Shown here in pieces: positions 1-10,735 of a stretch of 64,000 nt of DNA; positions within the stretch are counted from its first letter, which is position 1, and each line of letters opens with the position of its first letter. The notes beneath the pieces are model-generated. The model was not told where the DNA came from and made no database searches. It worked only from the letters and a program-made list of their open reading frames with translations. Origin of the DNA: Isochrysis galbana (lineage: Eukaryota; Haptophyta; Isochrysidales; Isochrysidaceae). The position numbers and the translations under genes are program-made. The stretch lies in assembly GCA_018136815.1 (NCBI GenBank), contig CM030940.1, positions 142,701 through 206,700 on the forward strand. The letters run 5' to 3'.

Positions 1-2300
1 TGGACTCGGAGACGACCAGGTGCGGCCCACTCGTTGCCACATCCTGTTCACCCCCTCGTCTCCAACGGCCGGCCGACTGTACCCCTCCAGACACACACCC
101 AGCGGGCGGGCTTTCCTCTACCACCACCCCTTGTAGGACAACGCTGGCTTGGATGAGGCCCTCCACCCGTGGTGCGAGGCTCTGTGGCCGCAGATTGAGA
201 GTGTGCTCGGTCGAAAACTAAGGCCGCCACCGCCAGCGGACGCGATTCCCGCCCCGCGATATACCCTCACTCCTATCGTTGAGACGAGCCAACGGGATGA
301 CGTCGACTTCTCGTCCGTAGCTAGGGGCGCCGCCACCCCGTGCACTGGCCCTGAAGCCGGGCGATTCGCTGGGACTGGCGCTCCGGCTGGGGCGGACCAG
401 CCGCCTTCGGCACACAACCCCTGGAGTGCGCGCGTGTTAGTGAATATACGGATAACGCGCGAGGGCCAGCCGCGTGAGGTGAGGTTGCACTGCGGTCACA
501 CAACCTTGGAGCACTCGTTCAAGTCGCCCCCATTTAGTCGCACGCGTGCGGCCTGCCAAAGCAGATGCGTCGCCGAGGCCTCCTCACTGCGCTCGAGCCA
601 CACACCCATGCCGCGCTATGCACCCATCATGGCATTGAATCTGCCCGCCTTTGCAGGTACGCCATCTCGAGGTGGACCTCGCTGGTTTCCCTGTTGCTCA
701 CCAACCAGGCGACGCTCTGGCCGTGCTCCCACGCAACGATCCAGAGGCCACCAAGGCGTTGCTTGATGCGCTTGGAATAGTTCAGCCACACGCGCGTTTC
801 CGGCTGCAACCTTCCAGCCCACTGTGGCGCACCTGGCGCGGAATGGAGAACACCTCCGCCTTTGAGCTCTTCCACCGGGTACTCGACGTATTCGGTGTCG
901 CGCGCCGGCCTTTCTTTGAGCGGCTGGCCCGCTTCGCCACCGATCCGGACGAGCGCGAACGACTTGCCGAGTTTGGTGCGTCCCTGTCGGCCCGGCCCCG
1001 CCGTACCGCCCACAACGTCATACGCGAGACCAGCCGTGCCCAACCTCGCATGATGGCGTCCGTCATTCACCCCCCATTGCCAACGCACATGCTGCAGGCT
1101 CAGCGACAGCATGGGCGGAATTGGAGGTGTACGCGCTACGTCCTCGTCGCACTATGGCCGAGGTCCTCCATGACTTCCGCTCGGCGCGCCCGCCGCTTGA
1201 ACGCTACGCTGAGATCATCCCGCCTCTGCGGCATCGCTACTTCTCCATCGCCTCGTCACCGCTATTGCACCCTGGGGTCGCTCACCTCACCGTTGCTGTC
1301 GTTTCGTACCGGACCATTATGCAGGCGCCACGGAAAGGTGAGTCCCCTTCCGCTGCCTCAATGCGCTCCGTCATAGTGACGTTCATGGCCTCAGGACTGG
1401 CTGCGCAGCCTCAACTGTGCCCAAGCTGCACGCAGTTGCCAATTTCACCGCCTGAGCCCTGACCCCGACGTGGATAGGCGTTTGCTCCAACTACCTCGCA
1501 AAGCTCTCGCCCGGCGAGTCGGTATCCGTATGGTTGCGCCGTGGTTGCCTTCGACTGCCGCCAGCGCCACCGTCAACGCCCACGACGCACCTGAACGGAC
1601 CACTACTCTTGGTCGGCCCCGGCACCGGCATCGCACCGCTACGCGCAATCATCCAACACCGGCACGCTGAGCGATTACGCGACGCGGGCGCGCTTCCCAT
1701 AGCGCCCGGCTCGGGCTGTGGCACATCGGCTGCAGTCCCGCAGGCGCCTGATCCTGCTCCTACTTCTCATTGCGTTCTCTACTTTGGCTGCCGTTGCCGA
1801 GGTGACGACTTTTTATACGCGGCAGAATGGGACGAGTATGCACGGCAGGGTACCCTGGCCGATGTGCATGTCGCCTTCTCGCGTGAGGGACCCAAGAAGG
1901 TGTACGTCCAGCACCGGATGGCCGAGTCTCACCTCAAAGTACAACTCGGGTGTGCCTTGCCTTCTTCGCGCGTGTAAAGCCCGCTCCGACGCGCTCCACC
2001 ATGCCCCCAACACTAGCACGGTTGCAAGCCTTTGAAACAGCTCGCATGAGCTGTGCCCGCTGCATTCGCCCCATGAGCTCGCTCGGGCTGATCGCCTGCA
2101 CCTCCTTACGTAGCCGCCTGTTGGCCGACGCTCGCACTCACATCTACGTCTGTGGTGCCGCCAACCAAATGCCGAAAGCTGTGCGCGCTGCCCTTGCTGA
2201 TGCTGCTGTGACGCAATGCCTCGTGGACTCAATGGAGGAGGCGATGGGCATGCTTGCAAAGATGGAAATGGAGCGCCGACTACAGTTCGAAACGTGGTGA
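1..2300 (+). CDS. NDOR1: NADPH-dependent diflavin oxidoreductase 1 (NDOR1/Tah18/ATR3), 5' end outside window
   Basis: NDOR1 passes electrons from NADPH through FAD and FMN to Dre2/CIAPIN1 for cytosolic Fe-S cluster assembly. The FMN flavodoxin domain lies left of the window; its last residues, GLGDDQ, are at 2-19. Proposed exons are <1-19, 137-478, 657-975, 1098-1337, 1478-1949 and 2114-2300. All introns are GT-AG (117, 178, 122, 140 and 164 nt) and the joined frame stays open for 525 residues. Visible landmarks: a linker and NPWSARVL; an FAD domain with RYFSIASS; the NADPH site GPGTGIAPLRA; LYFGCR; KVYVQHRM; THIYVCGAANQMPK; and the family C-terminus ending in FETW. The last intron (1950-2113) is the least certain; I chose it because phase and spacing fit. 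The GLGDDQ-D...LDPW-like junction and terminal ETW favour NDOR1 over P450 reductase or methionine synthase reductase. A retroelement head starts 60 bp after the stop. Confidence 0.86.
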
Positions 2301-2360
2301 TGAGTGAGCCCAAGCTCGCTGACGTTGGGCTTCGGGCACTAACATTCCTCCTAGGGTCTA

Positions 2361-3286
2361 ACAACTATCGTTATAACGATAGGGTCATGGAGCGCGCCAC
2401 GCTCCCCTCCTCTCTCTTCGCCCACCTCACCGCGCCGGCTGACCAAGTGATGGCCGACGCCGCGCAACCACACCGTCCTCTCCCAGAGGCCTCGCCCACC
2501 CAGGTGGCCGCGAGCCGCACCCCGCCACGCGCACAGAGCCACACACAACACAAGACCAGCCCCCACACAACACACCACAGCCACCAACACAGACAAACCA
2601 CCAGAAAACAGGAACAAGAGGAGCCTCAGGGCCCACCTCCCCATAGGGAAAGCCTCAGGGCTGGGCCCCTACAACGCCGCGGCACCGACCTCGTGCGCCA
2701 GCACGTGGCGCGGACCCGGCCGGTCGGCAAGACCACCATCACAAAAACTGCTGAATCCTGCAGCATCAGCTGCAGGACTCAGCAACATGAACCGATGGGA
2801 CCCGCAGTGGAGTCAGCTGAAGCCCGAGAGACAGCACGAGACTACACCGACCAAGCCATGCACAACCCACGCGCACCCAAGGAGACACAGCAGCCGCGCC
2901 AGCGGCTGCGACTCCCACAAACAGCAACACACCAACATACGACAACAACAGGGCACCATGAATGGTATGCCCTAACAACCCACGAGGCGGAGAGAGCCGA
3001 TAGGAGCCCCACCTCACACACGACGACTCACCAAACGCTTGAAAAATTGATCAAGAATCTCCCACCCCACGTGCACACGCAGGCAACCCCCCAAGGAGGG
3101 GAGGAACAAGAAGAAGATCACGACTACCAACACGACAACTCGCAAATCATCATGACTTTCACCTCTACAGACCGGGGCATCAAAATCAAAGATGAGGAGG
3201 CCCTCAGCGCCATTGTAGCGCACCTCAACAAACTCGAGGGAGTGGACCTTGAGCCGGAGTTCTTGGCGAAGAGCTCAGCGTCAAAG
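2361..3286 (+). mobile_element. 5' fragment of a LINE of the 14179 family, 3' part missing
   Basis: The fragment begins with CAAC and a palindromic hairpin (2364-2381), then GGGTC and ATGG at 2386. The frame from that ATG is open to the truncation and encodes the same start (MERA) and a Gln/His/Thr-rich region. Near 3150-3270 it matches the full-length element at its VITFTA...AIVAHLNKLEGVDLEP segment. Homology stops at about 3286, exactly where the full-length protein would read GPWEIM. So this is a 5'-complete, 3'-deleted copy, the reverse of usual LINE truncation. It sits just behind the NDOR1 stop. Confidence 0.75.
2364..2381 (+). promoter_or_regulatory. retroelement 5' terminal mini-hairpin
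   Basis: Stem CTATCGT / ACGATAG (7 bp) with loop TATA. The first ATGG follows 4 nt later. It is homologous in position to the hairpins at 14182, 29946 and 45154. Its function is not known; a role in RNA structure is inferred from pairing kept across families. Confidence 0.6.
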
Positions 3287-3395
3287 CTTCTTCGCTAATC
3301 ACATCGGTGCATACCGTGCATGGGCACGGCGCGATGTGCATCGGTCCCCCCGCGGATACGCCGTGCGCGCGCATGTCAACCCGTTCCGTGTGTGT

Positions 3396-3492
3396 GACGG
3401 CGGCAGAGAGGGCGGAGGGGATGACGGCGGCAAATAGGGCGGAGGAGGTGACGGCGGCGGAGAGGGCGGAGGAAGTGACGGCGGCGGAGAGC
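3396..3492 (+). repeat. 27 bp minisatellite, about 3.6 units
   Basis: Units start at 3396, 3423, 3450 and 3477 (GACGGCGGC...GGCGGAG). The period is a multiple of three and reads TAAERAEEV in one frame, but no gene is supported here. Confidence 0.75.
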
Positions 3493-3538
3493 CCCCGCGA
3501 AAAGAGTGAACGCACGGCGTGCACCTTCCTGGAAGTTG

Positions 3539-3838
3539 CTATGCGCACGCACGGCGCCCCGCGGGGGGGGGGAAGCCGATGTGCATACGCACGGCGTGCA
3601 CAATGATTGCAAGCAATCACACGTGCTGCGCAAACGAAACGTCTCGTATATGGCTACTTTACGTTAAGGTGGGCCTTAGGGAAAAAAGTTTCTATGCGCA
3701 CGCACGGCGCCCTCGCGAGGGGGAAGTCGATGCGCATACGCACGGCGTGCTCAATGATTGCAAGTAATCACATGTGCTGCGTAAACGAAACATCTCGTAT
3801 ACGGCGACTTTATTTTAAAAAAAAGTTTCTATACACAG
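3539..3838 (+). repeat. tandem pair of ~150 bp diverged repeats
   Basis: Unit 1 is 3539-3690 and unit 2 is 3692-3838. Both run from CTATGCGCACGCACGGCG through AATGATTGCAAG and CGAAAC to an A-rich stretch ending AAAGTTTCTAT. The second unit is a few bases shorter. No coding content is evident. Confidence 0.75.
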
Positions 3839-3982
3839 CCTTGTTTTGTACCAATATTGTTCATAACTTAAAAGAAAACAGATCGTGGTCCTCTTTTGAC
3901 GGAACGCGACTTCCCAAACAGCTATGGTAAAAAACTACCAAAGGGGAAGGACAGGGATGCTAGGAGTTGAGTACATGCGGAG

Positions 3983-4179
3983 CCTAGATGGGAAATACGG
4001 TGCTGGGGCCTGCAAATACAGCCAAATACATATGTATTTGGCCTCCGGCCAAATGGCCAAATACAAATACATTTCAAATACATTCGAGGCCTACAACCCA
4101 GGACGCGCTTCAAATACAGCCAAATACATATGTATTTGGCCTCTGTCCAAATACGGTAAATACGTATTTCCCATCTAGG
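3983..4179 (+). mobile_element. hAT-type MITE, family 1, copy 1 (197 bp)
   Basis: Terminal inverted repeats CCTAGATGGGAAATAC / GTATTTCCCATCTAGG are flanked by an exact 8 bp duplication, ATGCGGAG, at 3975-3982 and 4180-4187. The interior is dense in CAAATACA / TGTATTTG words in both orientations, as expected for subterminal transposase-binding repeats. It has no ORF. A partial right end (TACGTATTTCCCAT) follows directly at 4188-4202. An 8 bp TSD fits the hAT superfamily, and a hAT transposase remnant lies at 50851-51561. Confidence 0.85.
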
Positions 4180-4324
4180 ATGCGGAGTACGTATTTCCCA
4201 TACAGGGTAGTAGTAGTACTACTCTACTGTAGTAGTAGAAGTAGTATTTTTCTTCCGTTCCCGCGCTTTTCTCTTCTCTCTCGCTTCTATTAGCACAGTG
4301 TGCGCCCAGTAGTAAGTAAAAAGC

Positions 4325-4560
4325 GAGTCCCCCCCCCCCCCCCCTCTCTCCTCCTTCTCTCTCTCCTCTTCTCTTCTCTCTCTCCTTCTCTCTCTCTTTC
4401 TTCTCTCTCTCCTGTTCTCTCTCTCTCTTCTTCTCTCTCTCCTTCTCTCCCTCTTTCTTCTCTCTCTCCTTCTCTCCCTCTTTCTTCTCTCTCTCCACCC
4501 AACTCTTCCCTCTCTCGCACCCCCTCTCTCTCGCGGAGTGTGGCGCTCTCCCCGCCTTCT
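4325..4560 (+). repeat. polypyrimidine CT tract before RecQ
   Basis: A C-run followed by about 230 bp of CTCTCT/CTTCT sequence. Frames stay open across it, but the Ser/Leu/Pro translation is low complexity. I treat it as promoter or 5' UTR of the RecQ gene rather than coding. Confidence 0.6.
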
Positions 4561-4566
4561 CTCCCG

Positions 4567-6645
4567 ATGCCGCCACCCCCTCCCTCCTCCACCCCTTCCT
4601 CCTCGTCCCCTCGCTCTCTCCCCTGCGAGCCGGGCGGTCGCGTGGCCAAGGGCCACTCACACCACCCCAACCTTCCCACGCCTTGCCGCCCCCCCGCTTC
4701 AGCCTCCTCAGCCGTAGAGAAGGCTTCTACCCCTTCTTCGTCTCTGGCCATCAGCCCCGATGTTCCCCAGAATCCAATGGTCGAGGCGGCGCGGCGTGTG
4801 TTTGGGCTCTCCGCTCTCAGGACGGGACAGCCCGAGGCGGTGGCCGCGGTGCTCGCGGGCAAACGTGACGTGTGTGTCTACCTGCCGACGGGTGGCGGGA
4901 AGTCGCTCTGCTACCAGCTTCCCGCTGTCCTCAAGGATGGCGTCGTGCTCGTCGTCTCACCACTCATCGCACTGATGGCCGATCAGTGTGCCGCCCTCTG
5001 CAAACGCGGCGTGCGTGCCGCATTCCTCTCGTCCTCGCAGCCGGCAAGGGTCAACTCGGCCACGCTTGCGGCGCTAAACGCGCGGCCGAGCCCGCAGCTC
5101 GACCTGCTGTATGTTGCGCCCGAAGGCCTACCAAGCGCCAAGCTACTTGCCTCGCTTGAGCGGCTTGCCTCTGCGAAGCTGCTCACGCTGCTTGCCGTCG
5201 ACGAAGCACACTGTGTTTCAAGCTGGGGCCACGACTTCCGGCCCGCGTTCCTGCGAATTGGTCAGGTGCGTGAACGCCTGCCGGGAGTCCCGCTAATGGT
5301 GTGCTCGGCTACCGCCTCGGCTGCTGTGCGAAAGGATCTAGTCGCCCAACTGCATCTGCGTGGCCCGCCGCTTGAGGTGCACTTGCCGTTCGACCGGCCG
5401 GAGATCTCCTTTTCCGTGATGCTCAAAGACGCGATGCCCAATGAGGAGGACGCGTACGCCCACCTCCTGCGACAGCTCACATCCTCTGAGCGTGGCCGGC
5501 CCGATTTAGCGGCGTCCCCGTTGGATTTAATAGCGAATTTCCCGCCTTCAGCAGGCAGCACACTTGGATTCGTGCGCGCCTCCTGCATGCACGCGCGGGC
5601 CGCGAGTGGCGGGGGGTCCTCTTCATCGGGTTTTGCTCAGTCAGCTGCTGCCGTCGGTGTGCCCACCCTGCTCGTTCCGGCCAAGGTTTCTGCTCAGCAC
5701 TGTGGCCCAACTGCAATTGTGTATTGTGCGACGCGCGACGCGTGCTCAGAAATCGCTTCTCGGCTGTGTGCGGACGGTGTACGCGCCTGCGCTTACCATG
5801 CTGGGCTGAATGCATCGGCTCGCACGGCCGCGCAGACCGCGTGGGCAAGGGATGAGGTGCAAGTGGTAGTGGCGACAGTGGCATTTGGGATGGGAATTGA
5901 CAAACCCAACGTGCGCATGGTGAGCCAACAGCGCCATCCCCCGAATGACGCCTGCGCCAAGGAACTCGTGTTGCCACGACACTGAATATGATGGGTTCAC
6001 CAAAGCGTGCTTAATCCTGAGCACGCGAGGGTAGGGGCGCGCATCCCTCCAATCCCATCACCGCGTTGTTCCAGGTGGTGCACTGGCATCTGCCCTCATC
6101 ATTCGAGGCACTCTACCAAGAAGCTGGTCGCGCCGCCCGCGATGGCTTGCCTGCACAAGCTCTCCTGTACTATTCGGACGAGGACGTTGATCTAGTGCGG
6201 TTCATCCTTCGCAAGGGAGCGGAGTCGGGCTGCAGGGATTGCGCGACCTCTGCCTCGGACGTGGCCGTCAGCGCATCATCGGATGCGGCCAACAATGAGA
6301 GGCATGTCGGACGGAGCGGTGCGCGAACAGCTTCGACAGCTGGCTCTTCCGCCCAACGCATACTCGAGCGACGTCTGTCGGCGCTCGATGCCGTGATTGG
6401 CTATTGCACCCAACGACGCGGATGCCGGAGGGCCACATTGCTGGCGCACTTTGGGGAGGAGCCTATCCGAGGAGGAATCCCTAGCGCCATGGAAGGACAT
6501 GGCCAGCCGCGCCATATCGCGTCTGATGGGGATGCGCCCGCAGCCAAGGCGACATCCGCGTGCTGCGCTAGAACCGCTAGTTCACCCAGCGAGGGCAGTA
6601 GGTCATGGTGCTGCGATTTGTGCAAAGACCAGAAAACTGTTGCAG
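4567..6645 (+). CDS. RecQ family ATP-dependent DNA helicase, 3' end unresolved
   Basis: This is a 3'-to-5' superfamily 2 DNA helicase for genome maintenance in the nucleus. Exon 1 is 4567-5919, a GT-AG intron is 5920-6074 (155 nt), and exon 2 is 6075 to about 6645. I chose ATG 4567 because everything upstream is CT repeat. Motifs: Walker A LPTGGGKSLCYQ (residues ~107-117), SPLIALMADQ, DEAH at ~212-215 in VDEAHCVSSWGHDFRP, SATA, YHAGL, VATVAFGMGIDKPNVRM, then across the intron VVHW and QEAGRAARDG. Most RecQ proteins have GRAGRDG, so Ala replaces Gly here. A RecQ zinc-binding region follows: CRRATLLAHFGE and CCDLCKD. The frame then meets a probable donor at 6646. The downstream exons are not settled, and I see no clear winged-helix or HRDC domain. 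Confidence 0.82.
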
Positions 6646-6771
6646 GTATGCGGCCGCGAACGATGTTGAGCTCCCAACACTGCGAGCCCACTTAGACCAT
6701 GGCGAAATCTTCCGTATCCTAGCTTCTCTGGGCTGGTGCGGGCGGATGCTTAGCCCTCGGCAACCGAGTGG

Positions 6772-7353
6772 TTGACAAGCCTTGCCATCACTCGCCCCGC
6801 CCGCACACGGCTGAACCGGTGTTGGCCCCATATTGCGTACTTCTCAGCTGCTCTTTCTCGCCTCGAAGCTCTTTGCAGCTCAAGGGGACTCACAGGCTCG
6901 CGTCGGAGCAGTCGCTTCTCGGAGGACGACTCTTCCCCTGGGCTTCGAGTTGGTCGGCGCAACGACTCCTTCGCGGCCAAGCCGCGCTCCCGCCATGACC
7001 CGCATGGCACTGGTCTCGTCGACGATGACGTCAGCGATGAGGAGTCTGACGCGGCGAGAAGGACCGGCAATCGAGGGTGGAGCGTCGGTTTAAGCGGGAA
7101 CCAAGCCTTCCAGCCCGTGATCCCACATAGGCGGGCACTGAGCGGCGCGTCCAAGGTAGCAGGCGAATGCTCTCGAGCTGGCTCTTCATTTGTGCGTCCG
7201 TCGATGACCGCAGTGAAAAGGCCCTTGCCGGGACGCGCACTTCCGAAGCGCTCCATGAAAGGAAGCGTGGAAGGCAGGCTAGACCAACTTGCCCGCATGG
7301 AGGAAGAAGAGGAGTCCAGTCGCAAGGGAGGTTTGCGCGCTAGACTTGGGTGA
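6772..7353 (+). CDS. possible C-terminal exon of the RecQ gene
   Basis: This stretch is open for 193 codons and rich in Ser, Arg and acidic clusters (DDDVSDEESD, MEEEEESSRKGG). That composition suits a disordered nuclear tail. It ends at 7353, before decayed retroelement sequence. I could not find an acceptor that joins it in phase to the exon ending at 6645, and between them (6655-6770) another frame also reads plausibly (VELPTLRAHLDHGEIFRIL). Assignment to RecQ is an inference from position only. Confidence 0.3.
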   Translation: MTSLAITRPARTRLNRCWPHIAYFSAALSRLEALCSSRGLTGSRRSSRFSEDDSSPGLRVGRRNDSFAAKPRSRHDPHGTGLVDDDVSDEESDAARRTGNRGWSVGLSGNQAFQPVIPHRRALSGASKVAGECSRAGSSFVRPSMTAVKRPLPGRALPKRSMKGSVEGRLDQLARMEEEEESSRKGGLRARLG

Positions 7354-7368
7354 TTACCTACTACACAC

Positions 7369-7860
7369 TGTTTTAGCGAAGAGTATGTGTGTGCTGCAAA
7401 AGCAAAACATTATTAGCGGTAAATTCGGTGCCCTTATCGCAGTGCCAGGTGTCGACAACGCCCGGTGGCACTGTTTTCGAGAGGAATCTCATTTGATCGA
7501 TCATGAATTGCTTCGTTCGCCGCGTTCAGTATTGAGCCGCTATCCTTCGATTTGAGAAAATAGACGGGCGGGTAGTGCGTAGCCCGGTCGTAGAAGCAAA
7601 CCGCGTATTCGTATTGACCAATTAGACTCCGAGGAAAGGGGCCTATGGTATCACTAGTGATGCACTCGCCAAACTAGGAATATTTGGTTATAGGCTCGTG
7701 CTGCCTTGGCCATTGTTTGCGCGACGACAATTCTTGAGGCAGGCTTTGCACGTAGATGAGTCGTGCTTTTATTTCCCAAGATTGAGGTTAATGAGAGCTT
7801 GGTCAATTCGAGAGGCGTGCGCGTGCCCAAATCGTGCGTGTAGAATGACGTGTTCAAGTT
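7369..7860 (-). pseudogene. decayed LTR-retrotransposon integrase
   Basis: Read on the minus strand with frameshifts, the region gives a zinc-binding CKAC, then about 30 residues later the integrase core SDTIGPFPRSLIGQYEYAV, YDRATHY and VYFLKSKDSGS. In another frame it gives HCDKGTEF, which matches the second catalytic Asp region (usually DNGTEF). This order is that of Ty1/copia or Ty3 integrase. Stops and frame changes show it is dead. Minus-strand sequence up to about 8060 may belong to the same element, but I could not identify a domain there. No LTRs were recognised. Confidence 0.55.
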
Positions 7861-8039
7861 CTGCAGCGTCGCTACAGCGGCTCGCTGCTAATTTGCGAGT
7901 GCACGGGCACGGATGGTGTTGTGCTTGCCGGTGCGATCGAGAGGGATATGGTGTCCATAATGGAGAATGATGCGGAATTCATCTTGGCCGTTAGGTGTAT
8001 TGGGAATCGTTTTGATATTGTCATGCTCGTCGGCGTACC

Positions 8040-8150
8040 GTGTACCGAGCGCTAGGCGGCTTGCTTGCGGCTTGCCTTCATTTGCTTTCCCTCCGGTTTC
8101 TTCCCCTCCCGCGGGGAGTCTCACCCTACCATGAGCCGGGGGTGGCGCGG
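8040..8150 (-). repeat. dispersed repeat shared with 22700-22790
   Basis: The minus strand reads GGGTGAGACTCC... and ...AAATGAAGGCAAGCCGC, which recurs on the plus strand near 22722-22770. It is a small non-coding repeat, probably a fragment of a larger element. Confidence 0.5.
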
Positions 8151-8261
8151 ACGGACGCGTTGAGCAGTCGGGCACGGGCTCGAAGGCGTGCACCGTGGCG
8201 CCGAGGGCGAGCATGAGGAGCGTGCAACTGTCGCATTCGCGAATCGACGCTCGTTAGGCTT

Positions 8262-8440
8262 CCCTCGTTCTCGTTCTCGGTCAAAAACTTCGCGTGGACG
8301 CCTAGGATCTAGGGTTGTGGAGCGCCCTCTCTCTTTCTCTCGAAGAGAAGGGAAGTTTCCCCACCTTTCTTCCTCCCAGGCGCCTTGCAAAAAAGGTTTA
8401 ATTCGCTATCTCCCCGCGTTTGTTTCTTTACCTGCTTCTG
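8262..8440 (+). repeat. dispersed repeat, inverted copy at 62755-62945
   Basis: CGTTCTCGGTCAAA...GTGGAGCG, CGAAGAGAAGGGAAGTTTCC and AGGCGCCTTGCAAA all recur on the opposite strand at 62755-62945 with scattered changes. Neither copy has a convincing ORF. Confidence 0.6.
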
Positions 8441-8449
8441 GAGGCAATC

Positions 8450-8625
8450 AGGTTTGGTTTGCCATCTCCCCTTGGAGATCGATTTAGGTTCGCTGCTTGA
8501 GTGAGGGAATCTTTGTCCTTGGTCCTTGGTTTGCCATCTCCATCTCCCCTAGGAGATCGATTTAGATTCGCTGCTTGGGTGAGGGAATCTTTCTCCTTGA
8601 CGCAAGTTGCATGAAGACCAAAAGC
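8450..8625 (+). repeat. tandem units of a repeat also found at 13585-13672
   Basis: Two units share GGTTTGCCATCTCC, GAGATCGATTTAG and TTCGCTGCTT-GAGTGAGGGAATC. A related single unit at 13585-13672 ends in the same GATGCAAGTTGCATG-like sequence that closes this pair. Between 8626 and 8990 there is no recognised gene. A 55-codon open stretch at about 8830-8990 (RFFVKSLVRAFRTAIDEKLR) looks like a coding remnant of unknown origin. Confidence 0.55.
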
Positions 8626-8989
8626 GTTCAATTATCCCCATCCCTGCTAACACCTTTCATTGTCACCTGGAGGTTACTTGAGTCAACTTGACACTTCACA
8701 TGTTGAAACACACACGTGGTCTGACTCCATTCACTCGATTTGGGGCAGGGTGGATATATCGTTGAAATCACGATATCTCATCCCATGTTGGTTTCCCTCC
8801 AAAGAAAATTGATCGACTTCCTTTGAAAGCGATCGTTTTTTTGTCAAGAGCCTGGTGCGCGCTTTCAGAACTGCCATTGACGAGAAGCTACGAGGGAACA
8901 TCGGCATGAAAGAAAAGATCAAACGAGATGTTCGTGAGGTTGGATATGTCATTAATGGAATGATCAATATGATACCAATGGAGGGCCCA

Positions 8990-9480
8990 GGTTGTGGGGG
9001 GGGTTGGGTAGGGCGGGGGTGCACCGGCCCCTAGTGGTCTGTTCACGCCTTCCTCCTGTGCCTCTAGGTGGCCCGTTTCTCGTTGTGCTGGTGTAAGCGG
9101 TTCGTTGTTGCTGTGTCGTTTTTGCTCGCGGCGCCCGTCTCTTCTGGGATGTCTTCGTGGAGGGAGACGCGCCTCTCCTTCAGGCGAGCTTTCCGGCTAT
9201 GCCGATTGCCGCTCTGCCACGAGGCCGAGGCTATCATTCAGTGTTAAGTTTCCTTTGGCGTTTTCTATAAAGATGGGGGCGCTAAGCTCTAGCGGTTTCT
9301 TTAGCTTAGGTTTTCTGCCCTGGGCCGCCGTGCGTGTGCGCATTCGGTGGTGGCCGTTTGACGGGACAATGCTCCTCACCATGGTAGTGAACCTTATTAG
9401 CGTAGATTCTAAGACCGGTATGTAGTGGTATGTGTGTGATTCGAACTCTATTCTGTAGAAGTCTCTTATTATGTGTCTCC
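8990..9480 (-). mobile_element. 3' fragment of a LINE (C-terminus of ORF plus 3' UTR)
   Basis: The minus strand encodes HIIRDFYRIEFES, ESTLIRF, RKPKLKKPLELSAPIF and ENAKGN up to a stop near 9197. These align in order with the C-terminus of the full-length element (IITDFYRIHYDG, ESVLIRT, GRQPKKRVDMNDLRPIF, NDKGG). The following UTR-like sequence with AGGCACAGGAGGAAGG recurs at 9815-9910 and, inverted, at 33860-33960. The copy is 5'-truncated at about 9480. Confidence 0.62.
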
Positions 9481-10100
9481 CCACGGCAGAAAGAAAACAG
9501 AAAACAAGACCCAAACTGAAGAATCCTCTAGAACTTAGCACCCGCATCTTCGCAGAACAGAAGACAGAAGACAGAAGACAAACAAGACACAAGGCAAGTT
9601 GATAACGAGTAATGAGTAATGAGCACCAACTTTAAGCTAGTGGCGCAAGCACTAGACCTCAAAGCGAAACTCGCCTGAAACGGGACAACAGTCTACCGTC
9701 TATACGTCTAAGACACGAGCCCTCTCACGACCCAATCGCGAATCGATGACCGATGACCGATCTCGGAGTAACCGATATCGCGGAGAAACGACCGAGACAC
9801 CGAGACACCATACACCATCCACACAAGCGGGCCACCCAGAGGCACAGGAGGAAGGCGGGAACTTCACCACTGGGGGCCGGCGCACCCGGCTCGGCCTCAC
9901 CACCCCCACGAGACCTGTGCCCCTAAGTAGAGCACAGAGCACGAGGGGAGATGTCGTACCGTGGGAAGTGGGAAGTGAGAAGTGAGAAGTGAGAAGTGAG
10001 GGAGAGGAGAGAGGAGAGAGGAGAGAGGAGGGGGGACGGGCGTGGCTAGTGACGTTGCAAAGCCGCGCGCGGGGCGAGATAATTGACACGTTTTTTGTCT
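9481..10100 (+). mobile_element. second LINE 3' fragment, head-to-head with the previous one
   Basis: The plus strand from 9481 encodes RPKLKNPLELSTRIFAEQK and stops near 9603. This is the same C-terminal tail as the minus copy ending at 9480. The 3' UTR continues through 9815-9910, a GGAAGTGAGAA minisatellite (9960-10035) and GCGAGATAATTGACACG, then a short T-run near 10092. Two truncated LINE tails therefore diverge from one junction at about 9480. Confidence 0.55.
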
Positions 10101-10309
10101 TCTTCCTCCCATGGTGCAAAACTGGCAAAATGCAGCACGCAACACGAAGCATCCACAAATAGACAAATACTACTGGATGGTTCGAGCCAGCAGTGGAGAG
10201 AAAGATAAAGATAGAAGATAGAAGAGAAAATAGACCGCGCGACGTGGGAAGAGTCTCTGTGAATGAACACAAGAGAACGAACCCCATTCCGCCGCACGGC
10301 GCGGCTCTC

Positions 10310-10735
<426 letters not shown>

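Noticed and set aside
3396-3492. Regularly spaced 27 bp units as a possible CRISPR array
   Set aside because: Units are contiguous with no unique spacers and the context is eukaryotic; it is a minisatellite.
4300-4566. Extension of the RecQ N-terminus upstream of ATG 4567
   Set aside because: The extra residues come from the CT tract and differ in character from a protein N-terminus.
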